DNA of 54,586 nt from Lachnospiraceae bacterium (GTDB taxonomy: Bacteria > Bacillota > Clostridia > Lachnospirales > Lachnospiraceae): contig JAFZNO010000101.1 in the NCBI GenBank assembly GCA_017552985.1, forward strand, positions 1 through 54,586, given 5' to 3'. The notes under the pieces are model-generated. The model made no database searches and was not told the DNA's origin. It saw only the letters and a list, made by a program, of their open reading frames with translations. Position 1 is the stretch's first letter. Every line of letters starts with the position of its first letter. The position numbers and the translations under genes were made by a program. This document shows, piece after piece, positions 23,429 to 31,872 of this stretch.

Positions 23429-24813
23429 TTCTCCATACCTGCCTTTCTGCGAACGATTCTAAGGGGGCATTCACTGCGCATGGTGGCAGAATATGCCCTG
23501 CGAGTCTTACAAGTCTCGCCATTCCATATTTTATCCCAGTCATCCTTCAGGAAATCTCCCAAAGGCGCGTCATTTAGCCAGCTCTGGCAGGGAACCACGT
23601 TTCCTCCCGGCGTAATGGCCATGTTGCTGAGACATGCGCCGCAGTTCGGCGTGCTGATCCCCAGCTCCTTACAGAACTTGTCATCCACCCATCCAGGGGA
23701 AGTGAAACTGATCTCCATGCCATTGGCATAGCAGTATTCCACGGCCTCCTTTAAGATCTCGCGGATCTCGGGAAGGGTCAGCTGAAGGTTTTCCGATGCC
23801 TCCTTCGCTGCGTTACCTGTGGTGATCAGTCCGGAACACGTTACGTACAAAACGCCTTTTTCATGCAAGAATTTCAAAGTCTTCACGTAGTCCCGGTTCA
23901 GGGTGCACAGAGGCGTGTTGATGCTCAGGTTTATGCCTGCTGCCAGCGCATTCTCAATGCCCGCAACGGTATCCTGATACTTGGGCGCGCCAACCAGTTG
24001 ATTGTGGATCTCCTCGTCACAGGAATAGAACGTGATCTGGGCGCTGTCGAGAGACGCTTTCTTCAAGCTCTCGCAATATTCCTTCGTCAGCTTAATGCCG
24101 TTGGTGTTGAGTCTCGTGATAAACCATTTTGCGTGATCGATCAGTTCAAAGAGATCCTCTCGCATCGTAGGCTCTCCGCCGGTAAAGGTCACCTGCGGTA
24201 TGCCAACCTCGCGGCACTTGTCAATGATGGCCTTCCATTCCTCCGTGGACAATTCCTTCTCGGAGGACTGCTCCTGTCCTGCCGCATAGCAGTGCACGCA
24301 GTTTTGATTGCAATGCCATTTTCCTTCCTTGGTCATGGCGCTCACCATCAAATCCATTCTGTGAGGCGCGCGCATGTAAGGCGCATACTCTCCCATGTTG
24401 ATATAGGCGATGGGCTCATTCACCTCTTCGCCGTACGCCACGTGCTTAAAGGTTTCCATGATCGTCTGGATGTCATTCCGAAGACGGCTCTTCAGGACAA
24501 AAGGATAGATTTTCTTCATCTTCTTGCAGGTCTCGTCAACAATGGCCGTTGCCTGTTCGTCCGTGATCTCACGACCTGCGTGTTTATTCACTTCTTCGAT
24601 GAACTCCGTGAGCAAAATGCTCCAGGAACGGCTCACGGGGATCACGTCCTGTCCGTTGATGATGGCAACGCTGTCCTCCACCTCACCATCCTTGATCACC
24701 GGCGGAACCAAGTGGATTCTAACGACGCCGGGACCTTCCGGATTTAACGTCGTGTGACGTACTTCATTAAAATGCGAAAGCGCATATTCTCTTTCTCTTT
24801 TTGTCGTCTTCAT
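23425..24813 (-). CDS. Radical SAM enzyme with SPASM-type domain, candidate protein maturase
   Basis: The 462-residue protein carries the radical SAM cluster motif CNQNCVHC (Cys168, Cys172, Cys175), a GGEP motif at 212-215 and a C-terminal SPASM-like domain with cysteines at 391, 394, 409, 435 and 449. Such domains bind extra iron-sulfur clusters in peptide-modifying enzymes. The N-terminal 150 residues hold a helical region (about 60-105) that could be a PqqD-like recognition element, though this is only suggestive. It starts two bases after the symporter stop and overlaps the downstream Cys-Ala-tailed gene by four bases, so production of enzyme and candidate substrate is coupled. Thioether formation is the likely chemistry by analogy, not shown. 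Confidence 0.9.
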   Translation of the reverse strand: MKTTKREREYALSHFNEVRHTTLNPEGPGVVRIHLVPPVIKDGEVEDSVAIINGQDVIPVSRSWSILLTEFIEEVNKHAGREITDEQATAIVDETCKKMKKIYPFVLKSRLRNDIQTIMETFKHVAYGEEVNEPIAYINMGEYAPYMRAPHRMDLMVSAMTKEGKWHCNQNCVHCYAAGQEQSSEKELSTEEWKAIIDKCREVGIPQVTFTGGEPTMREDLFELIDHAKWFITRLNTNGIKLTKEYCESLKKASLDSAQITFYSCDEEIHNQLVGAPKYQDTVAGIENALAAGINLSINTPLCTLNRDYVKTLKFLHEKGVLYVTCSGLITTGNAAKEASENLQLTLPEIREILKEAVEYCYANGMEISFTSPGWVDDKFCKELGISTPNCGACLSNMAITPGGNVVPCQSWLNDAPLGDFLKDDWDKIWNGETCKTRRAYSATMRSECPLRIVRRKAGMEK

Positions 24814-24815
24814 GC

Positions 24816-26384
24816 TTAGTCTTCTCCCGTCTCGTTTATGATCTTTGCATTTTCTTTTTCAATGGCAGGGTCGTAGGACAGGATCGGTTCCACGTCCTGC
24901 TTTTTTAACCTTCTCGCCACGTAATTTTTCGTCAGCTTCATTACCAAGGGACTCATGGCAAGAACGCCAATGAGGTTCGGGATCATCATCATGCCGTTAA
25001 AGGTATCGGAGATATCCCATGCGATGGAGGAGGTCATGAGGGCGCCGGAAAGGATCATGATCACAAAGATGAACTTGTAAACCTTTGTCACCACGGGAGC
25101 CTTCTTGCCTGCCAGATACTCCACTGCCTTTGTGCCGTAATGGGACCAGCCCAGGATCGTCGTAAACGCGAACAACAGGATTGCGATAGCCACAAAATAC
25201 CGGCCGTATTCCACGTTGCCTGCCTTAAAGATCGTGTTAAAAGCTTCTGCCACGAGCGTTGCGTCCGTCTCTGCCTTTGCAGCGCCGGTCGTCAAGTCGA
25301 TGACGCCAGAGGTCAGGATTACCAGTGCCGTCATGGTACATACGATGATCGTGTCGGCAAACACCTCGAAGATGCCCCAGAGTCCCTGCTTTACAGGCTC
25401 CTTAACGTTGGAATTGGAATGCACCATAACGGAGCTTCCGAGACCAGCCTCATTTGAGAAAACACCTCTCTTACAACCCTGCGTAATAATGGTCTTAAAG
25501 GCTACGCCCGTCGCGCCGCCCCAGGCCGCCTGCTTTGAGAAGGCCATGCTAAAGATATGACCAAAGGCGGTTCCCACCTGACCAACGTTGGCGATGATGA
25601 TAACAAGCGCGCCGATCACGTAAGTCACTACCATGAAGGGAATGATCTTCTCCGCAACGATCGCGATTCTCTGCAGACCGCCAATGACCACGACGCCCAC
25701 CAAAATCATGATCACGATGCCGACGATCAGCATGTAGAGCGTTACGTCCGTGCCGCCGGAAGTATAGAGCACTTGATCCGACAAAGCTTTTACGTTAAAT
25801 GCGGAGGTAAAGTTCATGACGATCTTGTTTACCTGCCCCATGTTGCCGATGCCGAAGGATGCAAGCACCGCGCATACGGCAAAGACAATGGCCAGAACCT
25901 TTCCGACCTTCTTCATACCCTTGTAACCGCCAAGTCCGTCCTGCAAATAATACATGGCACCGCCGGACCACTCGCCCACGTGATTCTTTCTCCGGTAATA
26001 AATACCAAGAATGTTCTCGGAATAGTTTGTCATCATTCCGAAGAATGCAGCCATCCACATCCAAAATACCGCTCCGGGGCCACCCGTCATGATCGCTGCC
26101 GAAACGCCTGCAATGTTTCCAACGCCTACGGTTGCCGCAAGCGCCGTACAGAGCGCCTGGAACTGGGAGATGGACGCCTTCTCTCCGGTATGTCCCATAA
26201 CTTTTTTGTCAAACATGGAACCAACCGTCTTTTTCATCCAGTGTCCCACGTGCGTCACTTGGAAAAACTTCGTCAGCACGGTCATTAAAATGCCCGTTGC
26301 CAAAAGAAGCCAAACACCCACCGTCGTCCACACGAATCCGTTTACGGCGTCGTTAACGCTTGCAAGTCCGTCCCAAAATCCCAT
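24816..26384 (-). CDS. Sodium:alanine/glycine symporter, AGCS family
   Basis: The 522-residue polytopic protein has about ten to eleven membrane helices and AGCS signatures: ALAATVGVGNIAGVSAAI near residue 85, GPGAVFWMWMAAFFGM and the NEAGLGSS motif near 315. Members of this family (AlsT, AgcS, DagA) import alanine, glycine or glutamine with sodium or protons. The neighbourhood gives no certain substrate. It begins four bases after the cyclase stop and ends two bases before the radical SAM start, so the three genes are almost certainly co-transcribed. An alanine or glycine carrier beside a protein with a Cys-Ala and Gly-rich tail is noted, without implying a link. Confidence 0.94.
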   Translation of the reverse strand: MGFWDGLASVNDAVNGFVWTTVGVWLLLATGILMTVLTKFFQVTHVGHWMKKTVGSMFDKKVMGHTGEKASISQFQALCTALAATVGVGNIAGVSAAIMTGGPGAVFWMWMAAFFGMMTNYSENILGIYYRRKNHVGEWSGGAMYYLQDGLGGYKGMKKVGKVLAIVFAVCAVLASFGIGNMGQVNKIVMNFTSAFNVKALSDQVLYTSGGTDVTLYMLIVGIVIMILVGVVVIGGLQRIAIVAEKIIPFMVVTYVIGALVIIIANVGQVGTAFGHIFSMAFSKQAAWGGATGVAFKTIITQGCKRGVFSNEAGLGSSVMVHSNSNVKEPVKQGLWGIFEVFADTIIVCTMTALVILTSGVIDLTTGAAKAETDATLVAEAFNTIFKAGNVEYGRYFVAIAILLFAFTTILGWSHYGTKAVEYLAGKKAPVVTKVYKFIFVIMILSGALMTSSIAWDISDTFNGMMMIPNLIGVLAMSPLVMKLTKNYVARRLKKQDVEPILSYDPAIEKENAKIINETGED

Positions 26385-26388
26385 TGTC

Positions 26389-29109
26389 TTACTCCCCCTC
26401 TGCTGCCTTTAATTTCTTTAGGTAATTCTTGTTCTCGTACATGATGCCGTCCGCACGCTCAAATACTTCCGAAACCTTATGATCGGTCTTCTTCGTAAAC
26501 GTCGCGATGCCGGAGGCAACCACCGGTCCCGAATTCTTTCGCTGGTTTTCCAACGCTTTCGTGCGGATCTTTTTCAGCAAACGGTTCCGGTTCTCATAAT
26601 CCGACCCTCGCATAATGACGGCAAATTCGTCTCCGCCCACGCGGAAAACGGGACTGTGCGCGAAGATCTCAAAAATCATCTTACAAGCAGAACGGATGTA
26701 TTCGTCACCCGCCTTATGACCATACGTGTCATTGACAAACTTCAAATAGTTGATGTCGCAGATACAGATGGCAAAAGCAAGATCTTCCGCCTTCGCATCC
26801 AAATCTCGTTGAAGTGCTTCCTCCATCTCATGATACGCCGTGATGTTCTTTGCGCCGGTGAGACCGTCCCGCCGTGCCAGGTCATTTGCCATCTGCAGGG
26901 CCTTTACGTGTTCTTCCTCCCTGCGCACTTCTTCATTCACGTTCTCCACGCCGATAATAAAGTGCACGTGATCGCTTCCCCAGGTGACGGTAAGTCTCGC
27001 GTACTGCGTTTTCCCTTCAACCACGATGCGGTAGTCTGCCTGATATTGTTTGCGGTCTTCCAGCGCCGTGATCATGTGATCCCTGCTCAGGATCGCTAAG
27101 ATGCGGTCACGGTCCTCCGCATGGACAATCTTCCTGGAATTGATCCTTGTCTCTTCGAAGAAATCCCGTCCTTCTTCCTGAACCACAAGATTTCCATACA
27201 TGTTGTTTGCCTTAAATTCCACGTAATTTGCACTTTCGGAATTGACGTAATAAATAATGTCATAATGAGAGGCAAGTCCTTCGGCGATCTGACTAAAGAT
27301 TTCTTGCTTTCTCTTGTCCTTTCGCGCTTTTTTCATCTGCTCCGTCTCCGCCGGAGAGTTGATCACTTCCATGTCGTTGAGGTACAACACGCGGCTTAGC
27401 ATGCTGACAACGTATTCCCCGCGCTCCGGAATATCCTGCGTGAGTTCACAGACCATCAGCCCATAGATCCTGGATCCAAAAAAGACGGGGAACGGCACGT
27501 AGCCTAAGCACTTTGTCGGAATCTCCTTTTTTTGAAAAATGTTCTCCATGGTGCAATACTGCCGCTCACGCGGTATGACGTACAGGGTTCCTGCCTTCGT
27601 CACGCACCGTAGGTTCAAATGATCCGGGAATACCGTCACGCCCTTTGGATTAAAATCTACCGGCTCGTCATAGAGATACAGGGCGGCATTCTTCGGGCCC
27701 AGCTTATCAAAATGGCGGATAATGTTGTCCACGGAATTGCTTCCCGACCGGTCAAAGTCCGTCGTCTCGATCTGGAAATCCTGCATGACTCCCCGGCCTG
27801 CATTAACGTGGCTGGTATTTCTGTTCCACTGACTGGACAGCGAAAGGATCGCGCGATCCTTCATGCGCGTGAAAAGCCGGTTGTTCATTTGATTCGTGGA
27901 AATGGATTTTTGCACAAAATTCATTGCGCTTTGGAGTCTGTCCACGCACTGCAGGAATTTCGTGGCATCCGTAAAATCCATGGCCCTACTGTCAAAAAAG
28001 ATGTCGATCAGCCTTCCAATCTCTTCGAATTCTTCCGTGCTCATGTATCTTCTTTTCATGGAATAGAGCATCCTGGAAATAAATTCATAAAACAGGCGTT
28101 TTAGGTTTATGGCCTTACTGTCAAAATACTCATTCTTATACCTGTAAAAGCAGTCATCAAACATCCGGTAGATGAATGCCTCGTCAACGTTCACTAATTC
28201 CCTGGTGGTGTATTCGTATCTGTCATAGGGACAGGAAGCCCTTCCGTACAGTCTCGTGTCCAACGTGACGGATTCTACCTCTTTCCCGTCCATCTTATCC
28301 AGCAGCGTATCCAACGCTCTTTTTCCAAGGGTTTCATCCTTGGGTCCAATGGAAGCCAGCGGCGGCACCATGGAACTGGATGCCAGCGTATTGTCGAATC
28401 CAAAGACGTAAACGTCCTTTCCAGGTACCAGGCCCCTGCGCTCCAATTCAGCATACAGCGCGACCGCCGTGGGGTCGTTTACGCAGAAAACCGCCTGTGC
28501 GTTCGGATTCCTGTCCAGAAGTCTCGCCGCCTCCGCGGTACACCCCGCCGACATGTCTGCCGTTTCATACATGGACTCATCATACGGGATCTGATTGTCC
28601 TCAAGGCATTTCTTGAAAATGCGCTTACGGTCCATGGCATCCACGTTGTCCGTGCGCCCTCCCAGCATGCAAATCCTTCTTACGCCGCAACTGTTCACCA
28701 GATAATCGATCGTCTCACGGATCCCGGCTTCATTGTCGTAATTGACCGTCGTCTCATTCTCCTTGCGCGTTGCAACAAACACCTTGGGGATCTTGGAATA
28801 ATTGGTTACTTTTTCCAGTCCGAAGGAATCCTTTTCCACGGCCCACATGTTTGGCAGCGTCAAGATCAGTCCGTCAAACTTGCAGCTCTCCTCCAGATGA
28901 TAGATCGTATTATAGATGGTCTTGTAAACGTATTGCTTTTCTCCGACGGCTTTGTTCTCATTTTGCCTTCCGACCAAGAGCACCAAGCGGATGTTTTCCT
29001 GTTCCCTGGCGGCATTGACAACGCCGCGGATGACTTCCTTGGCAAACTCCGTAAAAATGTCTTCCATGATCAGTCCGACGTATCGCAACTCGTTCCTATT
29101 TCTTCTCAT
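26389..29109 (-). CDS. Soluble sugar-binding-domain (LacI-type) diguanylate cyclase
   Basis: The 906-residue protein begins with a periplasmic-binding-protein-like sensor domain (about residues 8-290) of LacI/GalR type. It contains CMLGGRTDNVDAMDRK and VFCVNDPTAVALYAEL, but there is no DNA-binding helix-turn-helix, signal peptide or membrane segment. A long helical and GAF/PAS-like middle follows, then a C-terminal GGDEF domain with DICDINYLKFVNDTYGH-type metal sites and an intact RVGGDEF near residue 835. It should make c-di-GMP in response to a cytosolic ligand, plausibly a sugar given the glycosidases in the run. An AGGAGA site precedes the ATG. It follows the FIST-EAL gene by 14 bases. 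Confidence 0.9.
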   Translation of the reverse strand: MRRNRNELRYVGLIMEDIFTEFAKEVIRGVVNAAREQENIRLVLLVGRQNENKAVGEKQYVYKTIYNTIYHLEESCKFDGLILTLPNMWAVEKDSFGLEKVTNYSKIPKVFVATRKENETTVNYDNEAGIRETIDYLVNSCGVRRICMLGGRTDNVDAMDRKRIFKKCLEDNQIPYDESMYETADMSAGCTAEAARLLDRNPNAQAVFCVNDPTAVALYAELERRGLVPGKDVYVFGFDNTLASSSMVPPLASIGPKDETLGKRALDTLLDKMDGKEVESVTLDTRLYGRASCPYDRYEYTTRELVNVDEAFIYRMFDDCFYRYKNEYFDSKAINLKRLFYEFISRMLYSMKRRYMSTEEFEEIGRLIDIFFDSRAMDFTDATKFLQCVDRLQSAMNFVQKSISTNQMNNRLFTRMKDRAILSLSSQWNRNTSHVNAGRGVMQDFQIETTDFDRSGSNSVDNIIRHFDKLGPKNAALYLYDEPVDFNPKGVTVFPDHLNLRCVTKAGTLYVIPRERQYCTMENIFQKKEIPTKCLGYVPFPVFFGSRIYGLMVCELTQDIPERGEYVVSMLSRVLYLNDMEVINSPAETEQMKKARKDKRKQEIFSQIAEGLASHYDIIYYVNSESANYVEFKANNMYGNLVVQEEGRDFFEETRINSRKIVHAEDRDRILAILSRDHMITALEDRKQYQADYRIVVEGKTQYARLTVTWGSDHVHFIIGVENVNEEVRREEEHVKALQMANDLARRDGLTGAKNITAYHEMEEALQRDLDAKAEDLAFAICICDINYLKFVNDTYGHKAGDEYIRSACKMIFEIFAHSPVFRVGGDEFAVIMRGSDYENRNRLLKKIRTKALENQRKNSGPVVASGIATFTKKTDHKVSEVFERADGIMYENKNYLKKLKAAEGE

Positions 29110-29123
29110 GCACGGATCTCCTT

Positions 29124-31670
29124 TTACCTCTTCTTTGCCTTCTTCGCCGCCACTTCGTCAATGGAAGGCGACGGCTTGGAAAACAGGTAACCCTGAGAAA
29201 AGTCCACGTCATAGATCGTCAATTTGCTCTGGATCTCTTCGTTCTCCACGAACTCCGCTACGATCTTCACGTTGCGGGAGCTTAGGTTCTTCCACCCCGT
29301 GATCAGCGCGATCAGATTCTCTGCATCCTTGTCAACGCAACAATTACGCACGATCGAACCGTCAATCTTGATGAAATCGCACTGAATGCTCAGGACGTGC
29401 TGTAGGTTGGAATATCCGCTTCCGAAGTCGTCAATGGAAATCATTCCGCCCAGTTCATGGATCTTATCGACAAAGTTTAACAGAATGCCGTAATCTCCAA
29501 CGTCTTCATTCTCCAAAAGTTCAAAGGTAAAGTTCTCCGGATGCCTGGTGGTGGAAAGGAAATCATAAATATAATCTACGATTTCCTGGTTCTTTACGTC
29601 TCTCATTCCGATGTTGATGCTGACGGATTTTCCCTCCACGTCCTTAAACTGCTCGAATACCTTTTTGATCATCGTGAAGGAAAGCTGGTCATACATCAGT
29701 CCGTAGGATCTCGCAACCTCAAGGAAATCTCCCGGATAGTAAATCTTTCCATTCTCGTCCGCCAGACGCATCAAAGCTTCATAGTGATGGATCGTCTGTT
29801 TCCTGTTGTCAAAAACTCCTTGATAATACGGGATCAACGCGTCATGAGAAAGCGCGTAATTGATCACGTTCACCATCTGATACTTCTTGCGGATGCTGTC
29901 CGCATCCATCTGTCCTTCGTTCGCGTCATGCACCAAAAACTGAACGTTCTTGTTCATCATTTCCGCCCTGGCTGAGTTGTAAGCAGAAGAAAGATTATCC
30001 ACGGTGCAGTTATACAATATACAAACAACCGGAATGATGGCAACGTATTCCTCTGAGGTCTCAAACAGCTTTTTGTATAAGCATTCCATGTCCTTTGTAA
30101 AGTCAGCCAGCGAAATCATGTAGGACGGGGCGCCAATGGCCACCTGCCACTGATCAAGTACGTAAAACCGATAGTTCTTCTCCTTTGCAAAATTCTTACA
30201 TTTTTCCACGTAATTCTTATACGTCAGCTGGATCGTTTGCTCTGAGAATACCAGCTTCATGTTGATAATGTCCAGCACGCTGATTACACAGATCCTGTCA
30301 TATCCCTTGAAGTTAATGTCAACGTTTAACGCAGCTTCGTTCGGGAGGTCCTCATTTCCGGAATAGAGAAGCTTTGATCCGCAATCGCGCAGGAATCTTC
30401 TCAGTTCATTGTCATCCGGAAGATTTTTGCTGTCTTCCAGTCGTTCCTCCAGTTCCACCAAGTAGTTAAGCAGTCTTTGATTGTCCTCAGCCAAGGGCTC
30501 CACGTTGGAAAATACGTAGGGATGATACTCCTGTACGTCCTTCTTTTCACCACATGCCGCCAGCGCAAAGGAGCAATTAGCAAAAACGTTTCTTCCGTCT
30601 GCGCAAACAATGATGCCGTCGGTTAAGCATCCGCACGCGTTGGAATTCTCATAGACGGAAATCTCCCATTTCGCGCTGTTGGGGAATCCCATGTATCTGG
30701 CCGTGCTGGAATAACAAAAGATTGTTTCCGCATACTCAAAGTTTTCCACGCGTCGGAACATTGCGCGATTATCTGCCATGATCTTCTGGTCATAGATCAG
30801 AGCCCTTCTGATCTTAGAACCTGCGATCACGTTGTGATTCGCATAGAGCTGGTCCCTGACAAAACGGAACTGAAGCGGTACGTTATTGCGATCTGAGTAG
30901 GCAAAAGGAAGCAGGCTCGTCAGATCCCAGCGGAATTTATCTTCTTCCCTTGCAACTGCCAGGTATTTCGTGGCTGCGTCGACACCGTCAATGGAGACAA
31001 TGCGCCTGCCATCCGTCTCCGTCACTTTCATCACTTCTCCAATTGCCTGCACTCCAGTGGCAAACGCGGCGCAGGATTTTAAATCCTTTCCGCTGATGGA
31101 AGCCACAAGAATGGATTCCCTGGACCATCCGTTTTCATTGAATACGTATCCCAAAAACTGCTTCTCACGGATCAGCTCTGACCTGCCAGGAACGCCGCCG
31201 ATCATTGGCACGCCGGGAAAGGCATCATTACTCTTTTCAACGAAGCGGGCAACGTCACCGTAATCTGCCGTCAAAAAGGCAAGCATCAGCTTAGAATCTT
31301 CACTGAACACGGCTTCTTTTACCTTTTTGCATAACGTCTCCGGTTTTAAGGGTCTCTTTTGCTTTCCGCCGGAATGCGTCGGCAACAACGCCGAACGGAC
31401 TTGACAGTCATCCATCTGCGTCACGGAGATCACACATTGATTGGGATCGATTTTCCCCCAGCGGATGACCGCGGCCGTACTCGTTCCAATGATATGCGCG
31501 TTGGGCACGAGACTTTTTACGTATTTGGCAAGTTCCACCGCTTCCTCTTCGTAATGGATCGCCGTGTGGATCCTGATCAGCACGTCCCCCTTCTGGGAAT
31601 TTAACATCAATTGATTTAAGGTTTCCGTAAGTCTAGCTTTCGAAACATAATGAAAATTCCAAGTGAACAT
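29124..31670 (-). CDS. FIST-domain EAL protein, probable c-di-GMP phosphodiesterase
   Basis: From the ATG at 31670 the protein has 848 residues. The N-terminal 380 residues look like FIST and FIST_C sensor domains, known to bind small ligands such as amino acids. A middle region of about 170 residues resembles a GGDEF fold without a signature. The C-terminal EAL domain has YEALMRL, SINIGMRD, SIDDFGSGYSNL and a slightly changed AEFVEN, so it is probably an active phosphodiesterase. No membrane segments are seen. The 31670 start is supported by AAGGGGG and by the promoter at 31717-31745, which rules out the first in-frame ATG at 31745. First gene of the eight-gene run. Confidence 0.87.
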   Translation of the reverse strand: MFTWNFHYVSKARLTETLNQLMLNSQKGDVLIRIHTAIHYEEEAVELAKYVKSLVPNAHIIGTSTAAVIRWGKIDPNQCVISVTQMDDCQVRSALLPTHSGGKQKRPLKPETLCKKVKEAVFSEDSKLMLAFLTADYGDVARFVEKSNDAFPGVPMIGGVPGRSELIREKQFLGYVFNENGWSRESILVASISGKDLKSCAAFATGVQAIGEVMKVTETDGRRIVSIDGVDAATKYLAVAREEDKFRWDLTSLLPFAYSDRNNVPLQFRFVRDQLYANHNVIAGSKIRRALIYDQKIMADNRAMFRRVENFEYAETIFCYSSTARYMGFPNSAKWEISVYENSNACGCLTDGIIVCADGRNVFANCSFALAACGEKKDVQEYHPYVFSNVEPLAEDNQRLLNYLVELEERLEDSKNLPDDNELRRFLRDCGSKLLYSGNEDLPNEAALNVDINFKGYDRICVISVLDIINMKLVFSEQTIQLTYKNYVEKCKNFAKEKNYRFYVLDQWQVAIGAPSYMISLADFTKDMECLYKKLFETSEEYVAIIPVVCILYNCTVDNLSSAYNSARAEMMNKNVQFLVHDANEGQMDADSIRKKYQMVNVINYALSHDALIPYYQGVFDNRKQTIHHYEALMRLADENGKIYYPGDFLEVARSYGLMYDQLSFTMIKKVFEQFKDVEGKSVSINIGMRDVKNQEIVDYIYDFLSTTRHPENFTFELLENEDVGDYGILLNFVDKIHELGGMISIDDFGSGYSNLQHVLSIQCDFIKIDGSIVRNCCVDKDAENLIALITGWKNLSSRNVKIVAEFVENEEIQSKLTIYDVDFSQGYLFSKPSPSIDEVAAKKAKKR

Positions 31671-31716
31671 CTTCATTTCCCCCTTAAAAAAACGCATAGT
31701 ACCCCTATCTTCACAG

Positions 31717-31745
31717 ATTATACCAAATCTCACTGGATTCGTCAA
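31717..31745 (-). promoter_or_regulatory. Sigma-A promoter of the FIST-EAL to REC-EAL gene run
   Basis: TTGACG (31740-31745), a 17-base spacer and a perfect TATAAT (31717-31722) on the minus strand lie about 50 bases before the FIST-EAL start. It is one of the best promoter matches in the window. No equally good promoter was noticed between the eight downstream genes. Confidence 0.85.
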
Positions 31746-31806
31746 TTTTCAGAGGGCCCAAAACCGCTTATTTCTTGTCTTTTTTTCTACTTTTACGCAA
31801 GAAAAA

Positions 31807-31836
31807 CGCTGCAGGTATTTTTCAGTACCCGCAGCG
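31807..31836. terminator. Intrinsic terminator after the histidine kinase gene
   Basis: CGCTGC-GGTA and TACC-GCAGCG arms pair around an eight-base loop with one mismatch, and T-tracts occur on both sides. It can therefore terminate minus-strand transcription from the kinase and any plus-strand read-through. Confidence 0.88.
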
Positions 31837-31872
31837 CTTTTTTATCATTGCCAAAATGCCGTCGTTTCCGGT

